The notes beneath the pieces are model-generated. The model saw only the letters and a list, made by a program, of their open reading frames with translations. It was not told the origin of the DNA and searched no databases. DNA of 64,000 nucleotides. It comes from Anomaloglossus baeobatrachus. Its lineage: Eukaryota > Chordata > Amphibia > Anura > Aromobatidae. Location: NCBI RefSeq assembly GCF_048569485.1, contig NC_134355.1, positions 392,781,361 to 392,845,360 on the forward strand, read 5' to 3'. Made by a program: the position numbers and the translations under genes. Below are positions 43,950 through 54,843 of the stretch, one piece after another (the first letter of the stretch is position 1; the number at the start of each line of letters is the position of its first letter).

Positions 43950-44924
43950 CTAGTTTAAAAGCTCCTCCATCCGTCTGACCATTTTCTCCCCCAGCACAGC
44001 TGCACCTTCCCCATTGAGGTGCAGCCCGTCCCTACCGTAGAGCCTGTAGCCGACTGAGAAGTCGGCCCAGTTCTCCATGAACCCGAACCCTTCCTTCCTG
44101 CACCAATTTCTAAGCCACATGTTTATCTCCCTAAGCTCCCGCTGTCTTTCTAGTGACGCTCGTGGCACCGGTAGTATTTCTGAAAACAGCACCTTGGAGG
44201 TCCTGGACTTCAGCTTCTCTCCTAGTTCCCTGTAATCATTTTTAAGGACCTTCCACCTGCCTCTAACTTTGTCATTAGTACCAATGTGCACCATGACCGC
44301 TGGGTTTTCCCCAGCCCCACCCAGCAATCTGTCTATCCAATCCACAATATGCCGAACCCGAGCACCCGGCAGACAACACACTGTTCGGCATTCACGGTCT
44401 CGGCGACAGATGACCCTGTCTGTCCGCCTAATTATAGAGTCCCCTACCACCAACATCTGTCTGGGCTTTGCTGCACTCCTATTTCCCTCCTTCCTACAGC
44501 AGTTGTTTTTCTGGTTGCTAGGAGCAACGTCCTGCTGTAGTGACCCTAGTCCAGGCCCTTCATTCCTAATATCAGCCAAACAGGCATATTTACTAGGTTG
44601 TGCCAGGTCAGGACTAGGCTCCCTGACACTTTTCCCCCTACCTCTTCTTCTAACTGTTACCCAGCTACCTACCTCTGGGTCCTGATCTTCCCCACTTCCA
44701 CCCTCCTCCATATCACTGGCCCCAGCCAGAGAAAGCTCAGTGAGCTCTAAACTCCTCTCCAGGTTTGCAATGCCCCTTAGTGTTGCAAGCTGCTTATTTA
44801 GATCAGTTACCTTGGCTTCCAAATACGCAACATGCTTGCATCGAGTGCAGACATAGTCACCCTCGAACGGCTGCTCAAGGCATGCATACATCTGACAAGA
44901 TACACACCTGGTAGCATTGTCCAT
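43950..44924 (-). CDS. CR1 ORF1 protein with esterase domain
   Basis: 324 residues from the first ATG, 44924 (MDNATRCVSC). The frame also extends upstream without ATG. The N-terminus has a cysteine pattern CVSCQMYAC then CTRC, probably zinc-binding. A coiled-coil segment follows (about 30-65, LEAKVTDLNKQLATL), then an acidic and basic linker. The rest is an SGNH-hydrolase/esterase domain: GDSII near 157, HIGTND near 211 and DGLHLN near 297 provide the catalytic Ser, Asn and Asp-His blocks. Esterase-bearing ORF1 is a known trait of CR1 elements; its substrate is unclear. ORF1 ends 65 bp before ORF2, so ORF2 is probably translated by reinitiation. Confidence 0.92.
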   Translation of the reverse strand: MDNATRCVSCQMYACLEQPFEGDYVCTRCKHVAYLEAKVTDLNKQLATLRGIANLERSLELTELSLAGASDMEEGGSGEDQDPEVGSWVTVRRRGRGKSVREPSPDLAQPSKYACLADIRNEGPGLGSLQQDVAPSNQKNNCCRKEGNRSAAKPRQMLVVGDSIIRRTDRVICRRDRECRTVCCLPGARVRHIVDWIDRLLGGAGENPAVMVHIGTNDKVRGRWKVLKNDYRELGEKLKSRTSKVLFSEILPVPRASLERQRELREINMWLRNWCRKEGFGFMENWADFSVGYRLYGRDGLHLNGEGAAVLGEKMVRRMEELLN

Positions 44925-45119
44925 GGAGCACCTATCAAATGGGGATAAACAGTAAAGTAGAAAAACAAAGAGAAAAAAATGAAAAAAACCCAATGGGAAA
45001 CGTATAAGGATAAATTCAAACTATGTTCTTGTGTCAAACTATGTAATTGTGTTGAAACTATGCACTTATCTTAAATTCAGCACTTTACTTCAGTTCAGCA
45101 CCTCGCTCGCACTGGGTGG

Positions 45120-45169
45120 TTTATATAGATGTACAATGACTATCAGAAGCTGCTAGAAGCTTCTAGAAA
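45120..45169 (-). promoter_or_regulatory. Heat-shock element and TATA box, CR1 monomer 1
   Basis: The + strand has five consecutive pentamers aGAAg-ctgct-aGAAg-cTTCt-aGAAa at 45145-45169. Three adjoining units form a perfect nGAAnnTTCnnGAAn heat-shock-factor site. On the LINE's (-) strand it is followed, 17 bp downstream, by TATATAAA (45127-45120). A start site would be expected near 45095, about 170 nt before ORF1. HSF binding is an inference from the motif. Confidence 0.7.
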
Positions 45170-45391
45170 CAGGTGTGACTAATCCTACTAATTAAATCAC
45201 AAGACTAACTTTTTTTTTTTTTTTTCCCCTTTTCACAGAATCACAAACAGACACCCAATTCCCTAATGAAATTCAACAATTACAGTTATCACCACTATGT
45301 AATTGTGTTGAAACTATGCACTTATCTTAAATTCAGCACTTTACTTCAGTTCAGCACCTCGCTCGCTCAGCACCTCGCTCGCACTGGGTGG

Positions 45392-45441
45392 TTTATATAG
45401 ATGTACAATGACTATCAGAAGCTGCTAGAAGCTTCTAGAAA
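45392..45441 (-). promoter_or_regulatory. Heat-shock element and TATA box, CR1 monomer 2
   Basis: Same arrangement as monomer 1: the HSE pentamers at 45417-45441 and TATATAAA at 45399-45392, with the same 17-bp spacing. Confidence 0.7.
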
Positions 45442-45666
45442 CAGGTGTGACTAATCCTACTAATTAAATCACAAGACTAACTTTTTTTTTTTTTTTTTTC
45501 CCCCTTTTCACAGAATCACAAACAGACAACCAATTCCCTAATGAAATTCAACAATTACAGTTATCACCACTATGTAATTGTGTTGAAACTATGCACTTAT
45601 CTTAAATTCAGCACTTTACTTCAGTTCAGCACCTCGCTCGCTCAGCACCTCGCTCGCACTGGGTGG

Positions 45667-45716
45667 TTTATATAGATGTACAATGACTATCAGAAGCTGC
45701 TAGAAGCTTCTAGAAA
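45667..45716 (-). promoter_or_regulatory. Heat-shock element and TATA box, CR1 monomer 3
   Basis: Same arrangement: the HSE pentamers at 45692-45716 and TATATAAA at 45674-45667. This is the outermost promoter in the array. Confidence 0.7.
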
Positions 45717-45776
45717 CAGGTGTGACTAATCCTACTAATTAAATCACAAGACTAACTTTTTTTTTTTTTTTCCCCT

Positions 45777-46004
45777 TCACCCCAAGTATCTGGCTCTGGT
45801 CTGTGTTCAGCTCACACGGACATAACAGTAAGACCCTTCACTATGTAGGACCCTCTAGTGCGGCATGGTGCTTCACTCTAGACGCTAGCTCTGGTTTGTG
45901 CTCAGCTCCACACAGCCATGCACACAGAGAACCTTTAGCTCTGTCTCCAACCACACCCTCACTTGCTGTTTCTTGCAGGTTTTTACACTAAAATCATGGA
46001 CATA
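45777..46004. repeat. ~95-bp satellite array, right part, then unique sequence
   Basis: Resumes at TTCACCCCAAGTATCTGG, with another unit start near 45838. It then decays after about 45910 into sequence with no recognised content. Confidence 0.8.
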
Positions 46005-47159
46005 TGTGCCACCCCCATGACAGCAGCCGAGCTGCTCGGATCCGGGATCGCTGTGGCTCGAGGGTCACCGGACCCGGGGGTCGTGCGGCCACTCAAATGA
46101 AGGGGGTATTTACAGGGTATTTAGATATAGTTCGCAACGCCACCCGTGGTGTACGGTAATTAGGAGTACCGCCGCTGCCGCTGGGAGTACCCGGGGTGAT
46201 GAAGTTGGGCAGCAAGATGTTGCAACCCTCCACGGGTAGGGGAGATGCCATGGGGCTCGGTGATGGGGGTGCCGTGGCGTGCAAGGGTCACTATTGTACT
46301 CACTCAGTCCATTAAGCAGATGCTGACAACCGTTAAACCAAGTCTCTGGACACCGCTGCCGTTGAGGGGAGCTCGTCCGGGTCCCGACCCCAAATGGTGC
46401 TGCCTAGTGATCTGTGACCTTCCTCCTGGCACTTAGTTAGACTTCTACTTGGTGGCCCGGTAGCGTGAAACTAGCCGGGTCCCACTCCCTACTCTGGCTA
46501 AGTATGGGAGCTTGCTCTTAGGGCTCACGCTTGGGATTTTCTGGACCGTTGTAGTCTGGAAAGTCCTATCCCCCTCGTTGCACTAATGCCCCAATTCTGG
46601 AGCAGTTGGGAATGAGTCACGAAGGCTCCATTCTCCACAGGTGAATTATTGGGTTGCCTGAAGCTACTCCCTGACCTAGGGTCCGTGTACCCCGTTGTGC
46701 CTTTGGTCCCGGACCGGTGATGGTGCTAGGCTGCCGGCTGTCCTCCTCGACAGTGCCTGGCACCTTGCCATGATCCCCTGCGACCGTGGGTCCGACTCCT
46801 ATAGGTCCAGACCACCGTCTGCCACCTAGACAGCTTCTCTTGGGAGCCACCACTCCCATCCTCCTCGGAGCTCCTCGCAGCTTGAGGGCTACTTCCTCTC
46901 TCCCTCTCGCCAACTACAGACTAACTCACTACACTCCTCACCTCCCGTCCCTGACACCCCAGGTGGGCGACTCTATTCCGCTCAAGCCGTCCACTGATGT
47001 GTCTGGTGGGTGTGGTGCAGTGTGTATCTAGGATTTGATTTGCTGTTGGAGGCAACACCATAAGATAGGGACCCAGAACCATGAGGGACTTAGAATACTG
47101 CACGGAAGAGCAGTTTGTGCAGTACCCTGTGACGACCTGATAGTCCAGGGGACGTCACA
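46005..47159 (-). mobile_element. Solo LTR, gypsy-type, reverse
   Basis: On the - strand it starts TGTGACGTCCCCTGGACTAT and ends near 46005 with GGTGGCACA. It resembles the LTR at 53668-54829 in several blocks (TTGGGATTTTCTGGAC, GAAAGTCCTATC). No internal element sequence is attached and no target duplication is visible. An old fossil. Confidence 0.75.
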
Positions 47160-47369
47160 CCTCCATCAACATAGCTGATATGAAGAAGCAACATTATTTT
47201 TCTAAATCCACGTGGGCATGGAGTTGATTTTAATAGAAGTGGGAGACTGGGGATGAGACCCTCAGGTCAGAGGGTGCAGGGGGGGGTGAAGCCTGCATGA
47301 TTATAGTGGATGGGATGAAACATTACCATGCCCACCAACAAAGCCGGTCACGCCCAAGGTCCTTCTAGC

Positions 47370-48290
47370 TACTGTGATTTCCACAGCTGTTGTGCAGCCC
47401 TCCTCTCACCTTCTGTCACAGTGTATCCCTCTATCCAGTACAACACCTCCTGTCACCCTGTATCCTTCCATCGCTCCTCCTGTCATCGTGTATCCCTCCA
47501 TCTCTGTACAACACCTCTTGTCACCCTGTATCCCTCCATCCCAGCACAACACCTCCTGTCACTGGGTATCCTTCCGTTGCTTCTGTTGTCACTGTGTATC
47601 ACTCTATCCCTGTATAACACCTCCTGTCACTATGTAACCCTCCGTTATTTCCCCTGTAATCGTGTATCCCTCCATCTCTGTACAACACCTCCTGTCACCC
47701 TGTATCCCTCCGTCGCTTCTCGTGTGACCGTGTATCCCTCTACAACACCTCCTGTCACCGTGAATCCTTCTATCGCTTTTCCTGTCACCATGTATCCCTC
47801 CATCCCTCTACAAAACGTTATCTCATTGTATATCCCTCCTTCCCTGTACAACACCTCCTGTCACCCTGTATCCCTCAACAACTTCTCCTATCACCGTGTA
47901 TCCCTCCATCCCTGTACAACACATCCTCTTACCATGTATCTCTTTGTCACTTCTCCCATCACTGTGTATCCCTTCATCTCTGTACAACACCTTGTATCAC
48001 CATGTATCTCTCCATCACTTCTCTTGTCATCATGTATCCCTCCATCCCTGTTTAACCCCTCCTGTCAACCTGTATCTCTCCATCCCTGTACAACACCTAC
48101 TGTCACCGTGTATCCCTCTGTCACTTCTCTTGTCACCATGTATCCCTCCATCCCTGTACAACACCTCCTGTGATCATGTATATTTCCATCCCTGTACAAC
48201 ACCTCCTGTCACCCTTCATCCCTCCATCACTGTGCGACACCTTCTGTCACCATGTATTCCTTGTATCTGCTCCTGTCACGATTTATCCCT
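47370..48290. repeat. ~30/65-bp minisatellite (TGTATCCCTCCATCCCTGTACAACACC units)
   Basis: Tandem units of CTCCTGTCACCGTGTATCCC joined to TCCATCCCTGTACAACAC, with a higher-order alternation to CGCTTCTCC. A 281-codon frame (47328-48173) across it is a by-product of the repeat. Confidence 0.92.
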
Positions 48291-49844
48291 CTTTCGCTGC
48301 TCATCTCCCCCTGTCAGTGTAGCCAGAACCCATTTGCTACATCTGCCAATCACAGCGAGCAGCCAGAGAGCATGACTGTCCACTGTGAGCTTCAGGCTAT
48401 GACTGAAGTGAGCCGCTCGATCAGCGGTGACGTCACTCAGGTTAGCCGCGACCACAGCTGGAGTCCTCCACCTATGACCGCAAACCACCTCTAGTCGCGC
48501 ACCTCACTTCAGTTTCAGCCTGAACCTCAAAGCAGGCAGTCATGCGCTATGGTCGCTCGCTATGATTGTCAGATGTAGCAGTACTGGAAGTATAATGGGA
48601 CCTCGTGTGGATTAAGTTGGACCTGGAGGGGTGTTTTGGGGGTTAATAAAGTGGTGAAAGAAGGTGGTTTTGTATTTTATTCCAAATAAAAGATTTTTCT
48701 TGTTGTTTGTTTATTTCTTTTTACTTATAGGATTAGTGATGGGGATTCCCATAAAACCATACCCATCACTAATTTTGTGCTTGATGACAGTTGTGCGCTA
48801 TTAACCCCTCATTACCCCAATTGCCACTGCATTAGGGCAATTGGGAAGAGCTGGGTAAAGCACCGGGCTTGTCACATCTAATGGCTGGGTATCCAAATTG
48901 GGGAGCCCCGCAAGCCGGTTTTTTAAATTATTTATTTAAATAGAGAAAAAAAAAAAGCCGCATGCGGTTCCTCTTATTTTGATACACAGCCTAGATAAGC
49001 GCATGGCTGGGTGCTGCAGCCTGTAGCTGTGGGTTTTATCTGTGCTGAGTACCACTACTAATACTCCCAAACATTTGTCCTTTAAAGAGAGATAAACCCT
49101 TATCCCTCTGAAAAATAACCCAGATATAATGATAAGGTCAGCTAACAAAGGAGGAGGCATATTCAGAAAAAAAACGACTACATTGCTGAGGCACATCGGA
49201 TTCTTTTGGAACCTCTGTGTTATGGGATGGTCCCTATGAGTAGATACTTATATGCCATCAAAGCGTACAATATATTCATCAATGAAGCTGCCACTCATAA
49301 TATGTTTAACAACTCTGAAAGCAAATTCCTGCAAGTGAACAATCCAAAAATGGCTTTTATGTATCGCTTAAAATACATAAAAATACGATCAATCCTCCTG
49401 GCTGCCTGATAATTTCAGGCATTGGATCTTTAAGGCTATATTCACATGTTGCATCTTTTTGCTAGTGCATCTTGAGTGCATTTCGAGTGCATCTTGGGTG
49501 CATTAAAAACACACCAAAAATGCAGCGAAAACGCAACGTGGTAAAAAAACCCAAAAACAAATAAAAACGTTTTACTGCGTTTTGCCCATTGCGGTTTTTA
49601 AGTCTATTGACGGGAGGGCTCAAAAATGCGTTAAAAACGCAAAAAGAATTGAAATGCTGCATCTTGGCTTCATCTTGAAAAATGCAGCCAAGATGCAGCC
49701 AACAAAAGATGCCCAGTGTGGACAACAAAAATTGAAAATCTCGAAGACTTTGCTGGGAGATGGAAATGCGTGCATGTTGAGGCATCTTTGTGACCTCAGA
49801 AACGTACCAAAGATGCACCAAAGATGCAGCAAAAAATGTTACAT
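48291..49844. other. No gene; probable old repeats
   Basis: About 48720-48930 has CCCATCACTAATTTTGTGC and CCCGCAAGCCGG text of a type also found at 59820-60260, suggesting a shared interspersed repeat of unknown family. About 49430-49840 contains repeated GTGCATCTTG / AAAAATGC motifs and may be a MITE. No coding region supported. Confidence 0.45.
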
Positions 49845-50086
49845 ACAGTGCCTACAAGTAGTATTCAACCCCTGCAGATTTAGCAGGTTTGATAAGATGC
49901 AAATAAGTTAGAGCCTGCAAACTTCAAACAAGAGCAGGATTTATTAACAGATGCATAAATCTTACAAACCAACAAGTTATGTTGCTCAGTTAAATTTTAA
50001 TACATTTTCAACATAAAAGTGTGGGTCAATTATTATTCAACCCCTATGTTTAATATTTTGTGGAATAACCCTTGTTTGCAATTACT
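49845..50086 (-). mobile_element. Tc1-like 3' end fragment
   Basis: Reads CAGTGCCTACAAGTAGTATT then CAACCCCTGCAGATTTAGCA, matching in reverse the right end of the element at 18571-20165 through the last transposase codons (GGGTTATTCC mirrored). It stops abruptly at 50086 against LTR sequence. TA precedes the left end. Confidence 0.93.
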
Positions 50087-51955
50087 CTGGATCCGGATCC
50101 GGGTGCCACTCGAGCCACAGCCACGGCCCGGATCCGAGTGCCTCGAGCGGCCCCCCGGTTGTGATCTGTCCTCCGCCCGCGACAAATTGGCGTCACGAAC
50201 AGGATTCCTACCCCATCTGTAGATGACGTGCGCCTTGCCTTAAATTCCATGAACTGTTGCATAATTTTGAACTGCCGCCAACTTGCCCGCCATCATTGGC
50301 GCCAAAACAACAACATCGTCATCTTCTTCCCCGAAAAAGGCGCGAAGTTGAAGCCCCGCTCCCTAATAATGCGGGCGGAACCCGGTGACTCCCAAAGCAG
50401 GAAGTGGAAAAGGACAGTGGGTCCCGCGAGACTACTGTCGAAAACCAAGGAGGAGGGCAGGAAGGAGCAGCATGTAACCAGAACTGTAAAGTGCAGGGAA
50501 GCCAGGACTCTGCAGAAACTCGTTCCTTGACACCAACGCGGCAAGATGTCACAGCAGGTTGCAACCCCGATGACGTTGGCTCTGGCAGTCCGCCCAGTCA
50601 CAACGGAGATGGCCCCCGACCTGAAGTCTACCCCAGTAGCAGCGCCAACTGCTCCCAAGTACCCCATCCTGGCTGTGGAGCAGCCGGAGTGCACCTGCAG
50701 AGAGGCGGAGCAGGCCACTGATCGGTGGGGCCCACGGCAGTATGAGAGGCCGGTCGTCGCCGGCGCCAAGGGCATCCGAGAGAGCCTGGCTCCTGAGCAG
50801 GAGGCGGAGCACGGAACCCGTGCACCATACTGGGAGGCACAGCAACAGTAAGCTATCCGAATGTTCTATTCTTTACAAGTTAAAAGTTACCAGATGACTG
50901 TTTAAGGACTGCACCCTTGTTGAACGTCCTCATGTTCCATGGAGGAGACCATCTGGATCCCCAAGTGGAGGGTGTCAGGAGAGTTAAAGTTAAAAAGTTG
51001 AAGAAAGTAGCTGCACGAGGGGCTGCGCTGGCAGCAGTTGTAAAATGTTGTTCTATGGACTTGGTAGCGGGGCTCGGCTACCTCTTTTCTCCAGGACAGT
51101 TTAGTAACGTTAAAAATGTCTTTTTTTTTATTTGATGTGCTTTCCCTCCAGGGAATGAAATGTTTTAATGGTTTACTTGTTATCTTTTTCAATTGCAGAA
51201 GCAGAAAAATAAACGTCGGTGGCCAGACAGCCCGAGGGCGGGCTGTGTTTTACCAAGGGTGTGTGTGACGCCCTGGCAAAACCAGGTTGTCACAGAGCCT
51301 GCACAAATCCACCAAAGTGCAGGCCATTCTCTTCCTTGGCACCAGCACAGTGCCCACACAGATATACAGCAGCCAATCAGGCCCTACTCACCCCCTCCCC
51401 AGGAAAATGGGAGGGCTCGAAAGAGCTTAGGAAGTGAAAGAGCAGAGTTTTAGTTTTTAGTTTGAGCTGAAGTCAGTGGAGAGCTGACAGGAGAGAGTTG
51501 GAGCTCCCTGGAGAGGTTGGTAGTCGGGGTTGGAGCCCTGGACTACCGGACTAGGCGGCAGAGAGGGCCACATGCACAGAGATCCGGTCGCTGGGAGCCT
51601 GAGGCCGACCGGGGCAGGGTTGCAGCCCACTGGTGCCGAGAGAGGGTAGTTTCCTGCTCCCTGCAACCTCTCACATTACCCTGGGCCCTGGGACTACACC
51701 TCCCACCTTGCTGCCCCGCTCCATCAGCCCCAAGCACCCACATACAAGGCAGCGGCGGTGTCACCATCTCTCACCGCAACCAACGGGTGGTGTCACCGAC
51801 AAAGACTCTATCCCCTGTAAATAACCCCTTTTCACTCTTGGGCGACGGACGGCTGCGCGAGCCCCGGATCCGGCTGCCACTCGAGCCACAGCCACCGCCT
51901 GGATCCGAGTGCCTCGAGCGACCCCCCGGGTGTGATCTGTCCCCCACCCGCGACA
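50087..51955 (+). mobile_element. Gypsy-type LTR element fossil, partial
   Basis: Consists of the last ~100 bp of a 5' LTR (50087-50185, ending CCGCGACA), a TTGGCGTCACGAACAGGATT primer-binding-like site, a short interior with gag-like coding remains (about 50546-50851) and a 3' LTR (about 51265-51955, TGTGACGCCCTGG to CCGCGACA). It is the same broad family as the element at 29721, but shorter and more decayed. Confidence 0.8.
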
Positions 51956-52425
51956 TGATCAGTAAGCACATATATATAACACTGTATATACAGATTAGTG
52001 TATGACTGGTATGTATACAGACATCACATATTGGTATATATCATCTCACGTCTATTATCACAGTATATCATATACCAGACCTAAGATGATACGGCCTGCA
52101 GGCTAAATGTGGCCCTCTGGCTGCTCCAGTCCAGCCGAGACAGTCAAAGGGCTGAAATTCGTGGCCCACGGGCCGTACTACACCCTCCCACACCCACGTC
52201 ATGCTTGATAATGTCACTGCTATCCCCAGCCTCAAGCTGCAGATAGCAGTAAGTTCATGGGTGGAGACCGGAGCCGCCGGCTCCTTCTTTTACCAATCAG
52301 TGTGTGACTGAGGCAGCGGATGTAATGACGTCACCTCGTCCTTGTCTGCTGTGCGGAGAGTGAGTGCAGCAGAGACAGGAACAGACCGCCAGGGAATGGG
52401 AGCGAGGGGAGGATTGTTTTTTTAT
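51956..52425. other. Unannotated sequence
   Basis: Contains a GCAGGCTAAATGTGGCCC stretch that looks like part of a dispersed repeat. No gene seen. Confidence 0.35.
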
Positions 52426-52429
52426 ATGT

Positions 52430-53539
52430 GACATGCCCACTCCAGGGCCGGGGGCACTCAGAACAGGGTCGGACTAGTCTGGGGATATCAGCGGTGGAGG
52501 TGCTCGGCTCTGTAACCCTGGCGGTGTCTTTTCAATAGATAAAGGGGAGATGATGATGGGAGGTATAGTCAATATTAAATAAAGTTTGTACGCCACCTGT
52601 GGATTGTGGCTATGGTGCCGCGGCTGCTGGACGGGACTCCCGGGACTGGTGTTGTGGCAGCTGAAATGTTTCTGCTCCCCACAGGTGGAGCGGGTATCCC
52701 GGAGCAACCGTTAGTAGAGTCTATGGTAGGGATGGATGGGAGTTGTAGTACTACTGGCTGTATGCTGCAGGGCTGACAGGGAGCGGGAAGAAGAAGGCGA
52801 CACAAGGAATAGCAGTCAAGATGTTTACTCACTGTAACTTCAGTCGGCCTACAGATACTCCCGGTGAGCTGGGGTCTGCTATGATGGGCCACCGCCGATC
52901 CCGAGCAGGTCAAAGGTCATGACCGGTGCACCCCACTGGGAATTCCTTCCATAGGCCGACTCTCTAGCGCTGACCTCCACTTGACTGTCCTATGCCTCCG
53001 CTACTGAGCCCTGACTAAAGGGTGGCTGACCGTGGTCCTTTTGAAGCCTCCTTTGCAGAGGATGGGTGACAGGTTGTGGCCTCGGGTGCCTACAGCAATC
53101 ACCCGAGCCGTCGCCTGGGGACCATACCCGTTCTTGCGGTCAGATTCCTCCACCTGGTGCTCATGGTGGAACGAGCTCATGGAGGCCTCCCGCTCATCCG
53201 TAGCACTCTGGAACCCCTTCTCACAACTGTCACCTCCAATGGTCACCTCACACTAACTGGTTCTCTCACACTTTCCCTATACTCCCCTCTTGCCAGGCTC
53301 CACCCCTCCAGGACAATAAATGGGACTTAAGGCCCATAACCAGGTATACTGGTCGCTGCTTTCGAGCATTAATGGAGTATCTGCCTGAAACCCTGACCCG
53401 GTGTTTGACCTAACAATTGGTGCGTGCAGGTTTTATCTGTGAACTGGTATTGACCCCCTTTTCCTTACCCAGGATGGGATACCACACCTCTGGCTGAGCT
53501 GCAGTACCTCTGTGGCGACGGTAGCCTCAGGGCGCCACA
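52430..53539 (-). mobile_element. Probable LTR, gypsy-type, reverse (left edge uncertain)
   Basis: The - strand begins TGTGGCGCCCTGAGGCTACC at 53539, a start like that of the LTRs around it. The interior has the promoter-like GC-rich character of these LTRs. The other edge is not clear and may lie near 52430. A broken fossil. Confidence 0.5.
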
Positions 53540-53667
53540 TATGTGTATATGATGTGTGCCTGCATATAGGAGGGAAGGGGCAGCTCATACTGAATTTAGG
53601 GGGACTATGTGGGAGTTCATGCTGTATATGAGGCTCATACTGTATATCAGGGGGAGGAGGGTGTCAG
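53540..53667. repeat. ~110-bp duplicated block, copy 1
   Basis: TGTGTGCCTGCATATAGGA followed by CTCATACTGAATTTAGGG and ATGAGGCTCATACT. The same block recurs at 55983-56100. The two copies flank the LTR pair 53668-54829 and 54844-55982. Confidence 0.85.
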
Positions 53668-54829
53668 TGTGCCGCCCCCGCGTCAGCAGCTGTAGCTGCT
53701 CGGATCCGGATCCACGGTGGCTCGAGGGATCTCCGGACCGTAATACAAGGGGGGAATATTTACAAGGCAGGACGTGGAAAGTTCGTGACGCCACCCATGG
53801 TGTGTGGTAAGATGGAATACCACCACTGCAGTTGGGAGTACCCGGTGCCGATGGTGGGGGCAGCCTGGTGTTTAACCCCTCCACGGGTATGAGGAATGCC
53901 CCGGGACTCGATGAGGGCTGCGGGGAGGTGCCGTTGGGACGGTAAGGGTCACTTATGTACTCACTCACTCCAATAAAACCGACAACTGTGGTAAACCAAA
54001 GTTCTTGACACCACTGACACTTGGAGGGAGCACGTCTGGATCCCGTGCCCGTTGGTGTGGCCTGTTAGTCTGTGACCTTTTCCTTGGCAAATTTTCTTCT
54101 AACTGGTTCCTTTAGCATAAAACTATACGGGTCCCGCTCACCAGTGTGGCTAACTGGGTAAGCTTGCTCTCAGGGTTCACGCTTGGGATTTTCTGGACTA
54201 TGTAATGGGAAAGTCCTATCACCCTCATTGCATTAGTACCCCAATTTTGGAGCGGGTGGAGAACGGATCTTGAAGGCTCCGTCCTCGTCAGGGAAAATTA
54301 CCAGGACGCCTGAAACTACTTCATGACCTAGGGTCCACGTACCCTGTCGTGCCTTGGCCCCTGCCCGGTGATGGCACAAGGCTGTCGGCTGTCCTCCTCG
54401 ACAGTCCGTGTCCCTTGTCACGATCCCCTGTGACCGGGATACAGCTCCTACCAGGCCCAGACCAATGTCTGCCACCTAGTAGTCTCAAGGAGCCCAGCTC
54501 CTGACCTCTCCTCTCGAGAGTCACAGCTCAACTCACTGTCCCCTGACACTCCTGACCTTCCCTTCACCAACCCCCCCAGTGGGCGACCCTATTCCCTTCA
54601 GGCTGTCCACTGGTGTGTCTGGTGGGTGTGGTGCAGAGTGTTCCTAGGATTTTGATTAGCTTGTTCTTGGCAACACCAAAGGTCAAGAACCCGTAACCAA
54701 GAAGGTGGTGGATACTGTGCAGAAGATTTCTGGTTGTTTGTGGATATTCGGTATGGTCTTAATTTATGACTGTGCAGAAGAGCAGATTGCACAATACCCT
54801 GTGATGACCTGATAGGCCAGGGCGTCACA
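53668..54829 (-). mobile_element. Solo LTR, gypsy-type, reverse
   Basis: On the - strand it starts TGTGACGCCCTGGCCTATCA and ends near 53668 at GGCGGCACA. It is related to the LTR at 46005-47159. No interior sequence attached. Confidence 0.78.
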
Positions 54830-54843
54830 TTAACATACTTGTG

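Larger units (their letters stand above)
40921..45776 (-). mobile_element. CR1 LINE with intact ORFs and tandem 5' monomers
   Basis: A 4.86-kb non-LTR retrotransposon on the - strand inserted in the satellite. Its 3' end is at 40921 and shows the short terminal repeats of CR1 (AACTATGT repeated, - strand). ORF2 (41011-43884) and ORF1 (43950-44924) are open and separated by 65 bp. The 5' leader is an array of three promoter-like monomers (45038-45776), the outermost incomplete and ending at an A-rich tract (- strand). There is no poly(A) tail, as is normal for CR1. Confidence 0.93.
45038..45776 (-). repeat. Tandem 5' promoter monomers of the CR1 LINE
   Basis: Three units starting (+ strand) ACTATGTAATTGTGTTGAAA at 45038, 45294 and 45569. 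They are 256, 275 and about 208 bp; the third is incomplete. Units 2 and 3 have a 16-bp internal duplication (CACCTCGCTCGCTCAG) absent from unit 1. Otherwise they are nearly identical, including a long A-tract on the - strand. The arrangement recalls the promoter monomers of mouse L1. Confidence 0.93.

Noticed and set aside
47328-48173. 281-codon + strand frame rich in CHPVSL motifs
   Set aside because: Lies entirely in the TGTATCCCTCC minisatellite; no domain, no splice or promoter context.
52575-52913. 112-codon - strand frame as a possible gene
   Set aside because: Within a probable LTR; no domain and no homologue that I recognise.
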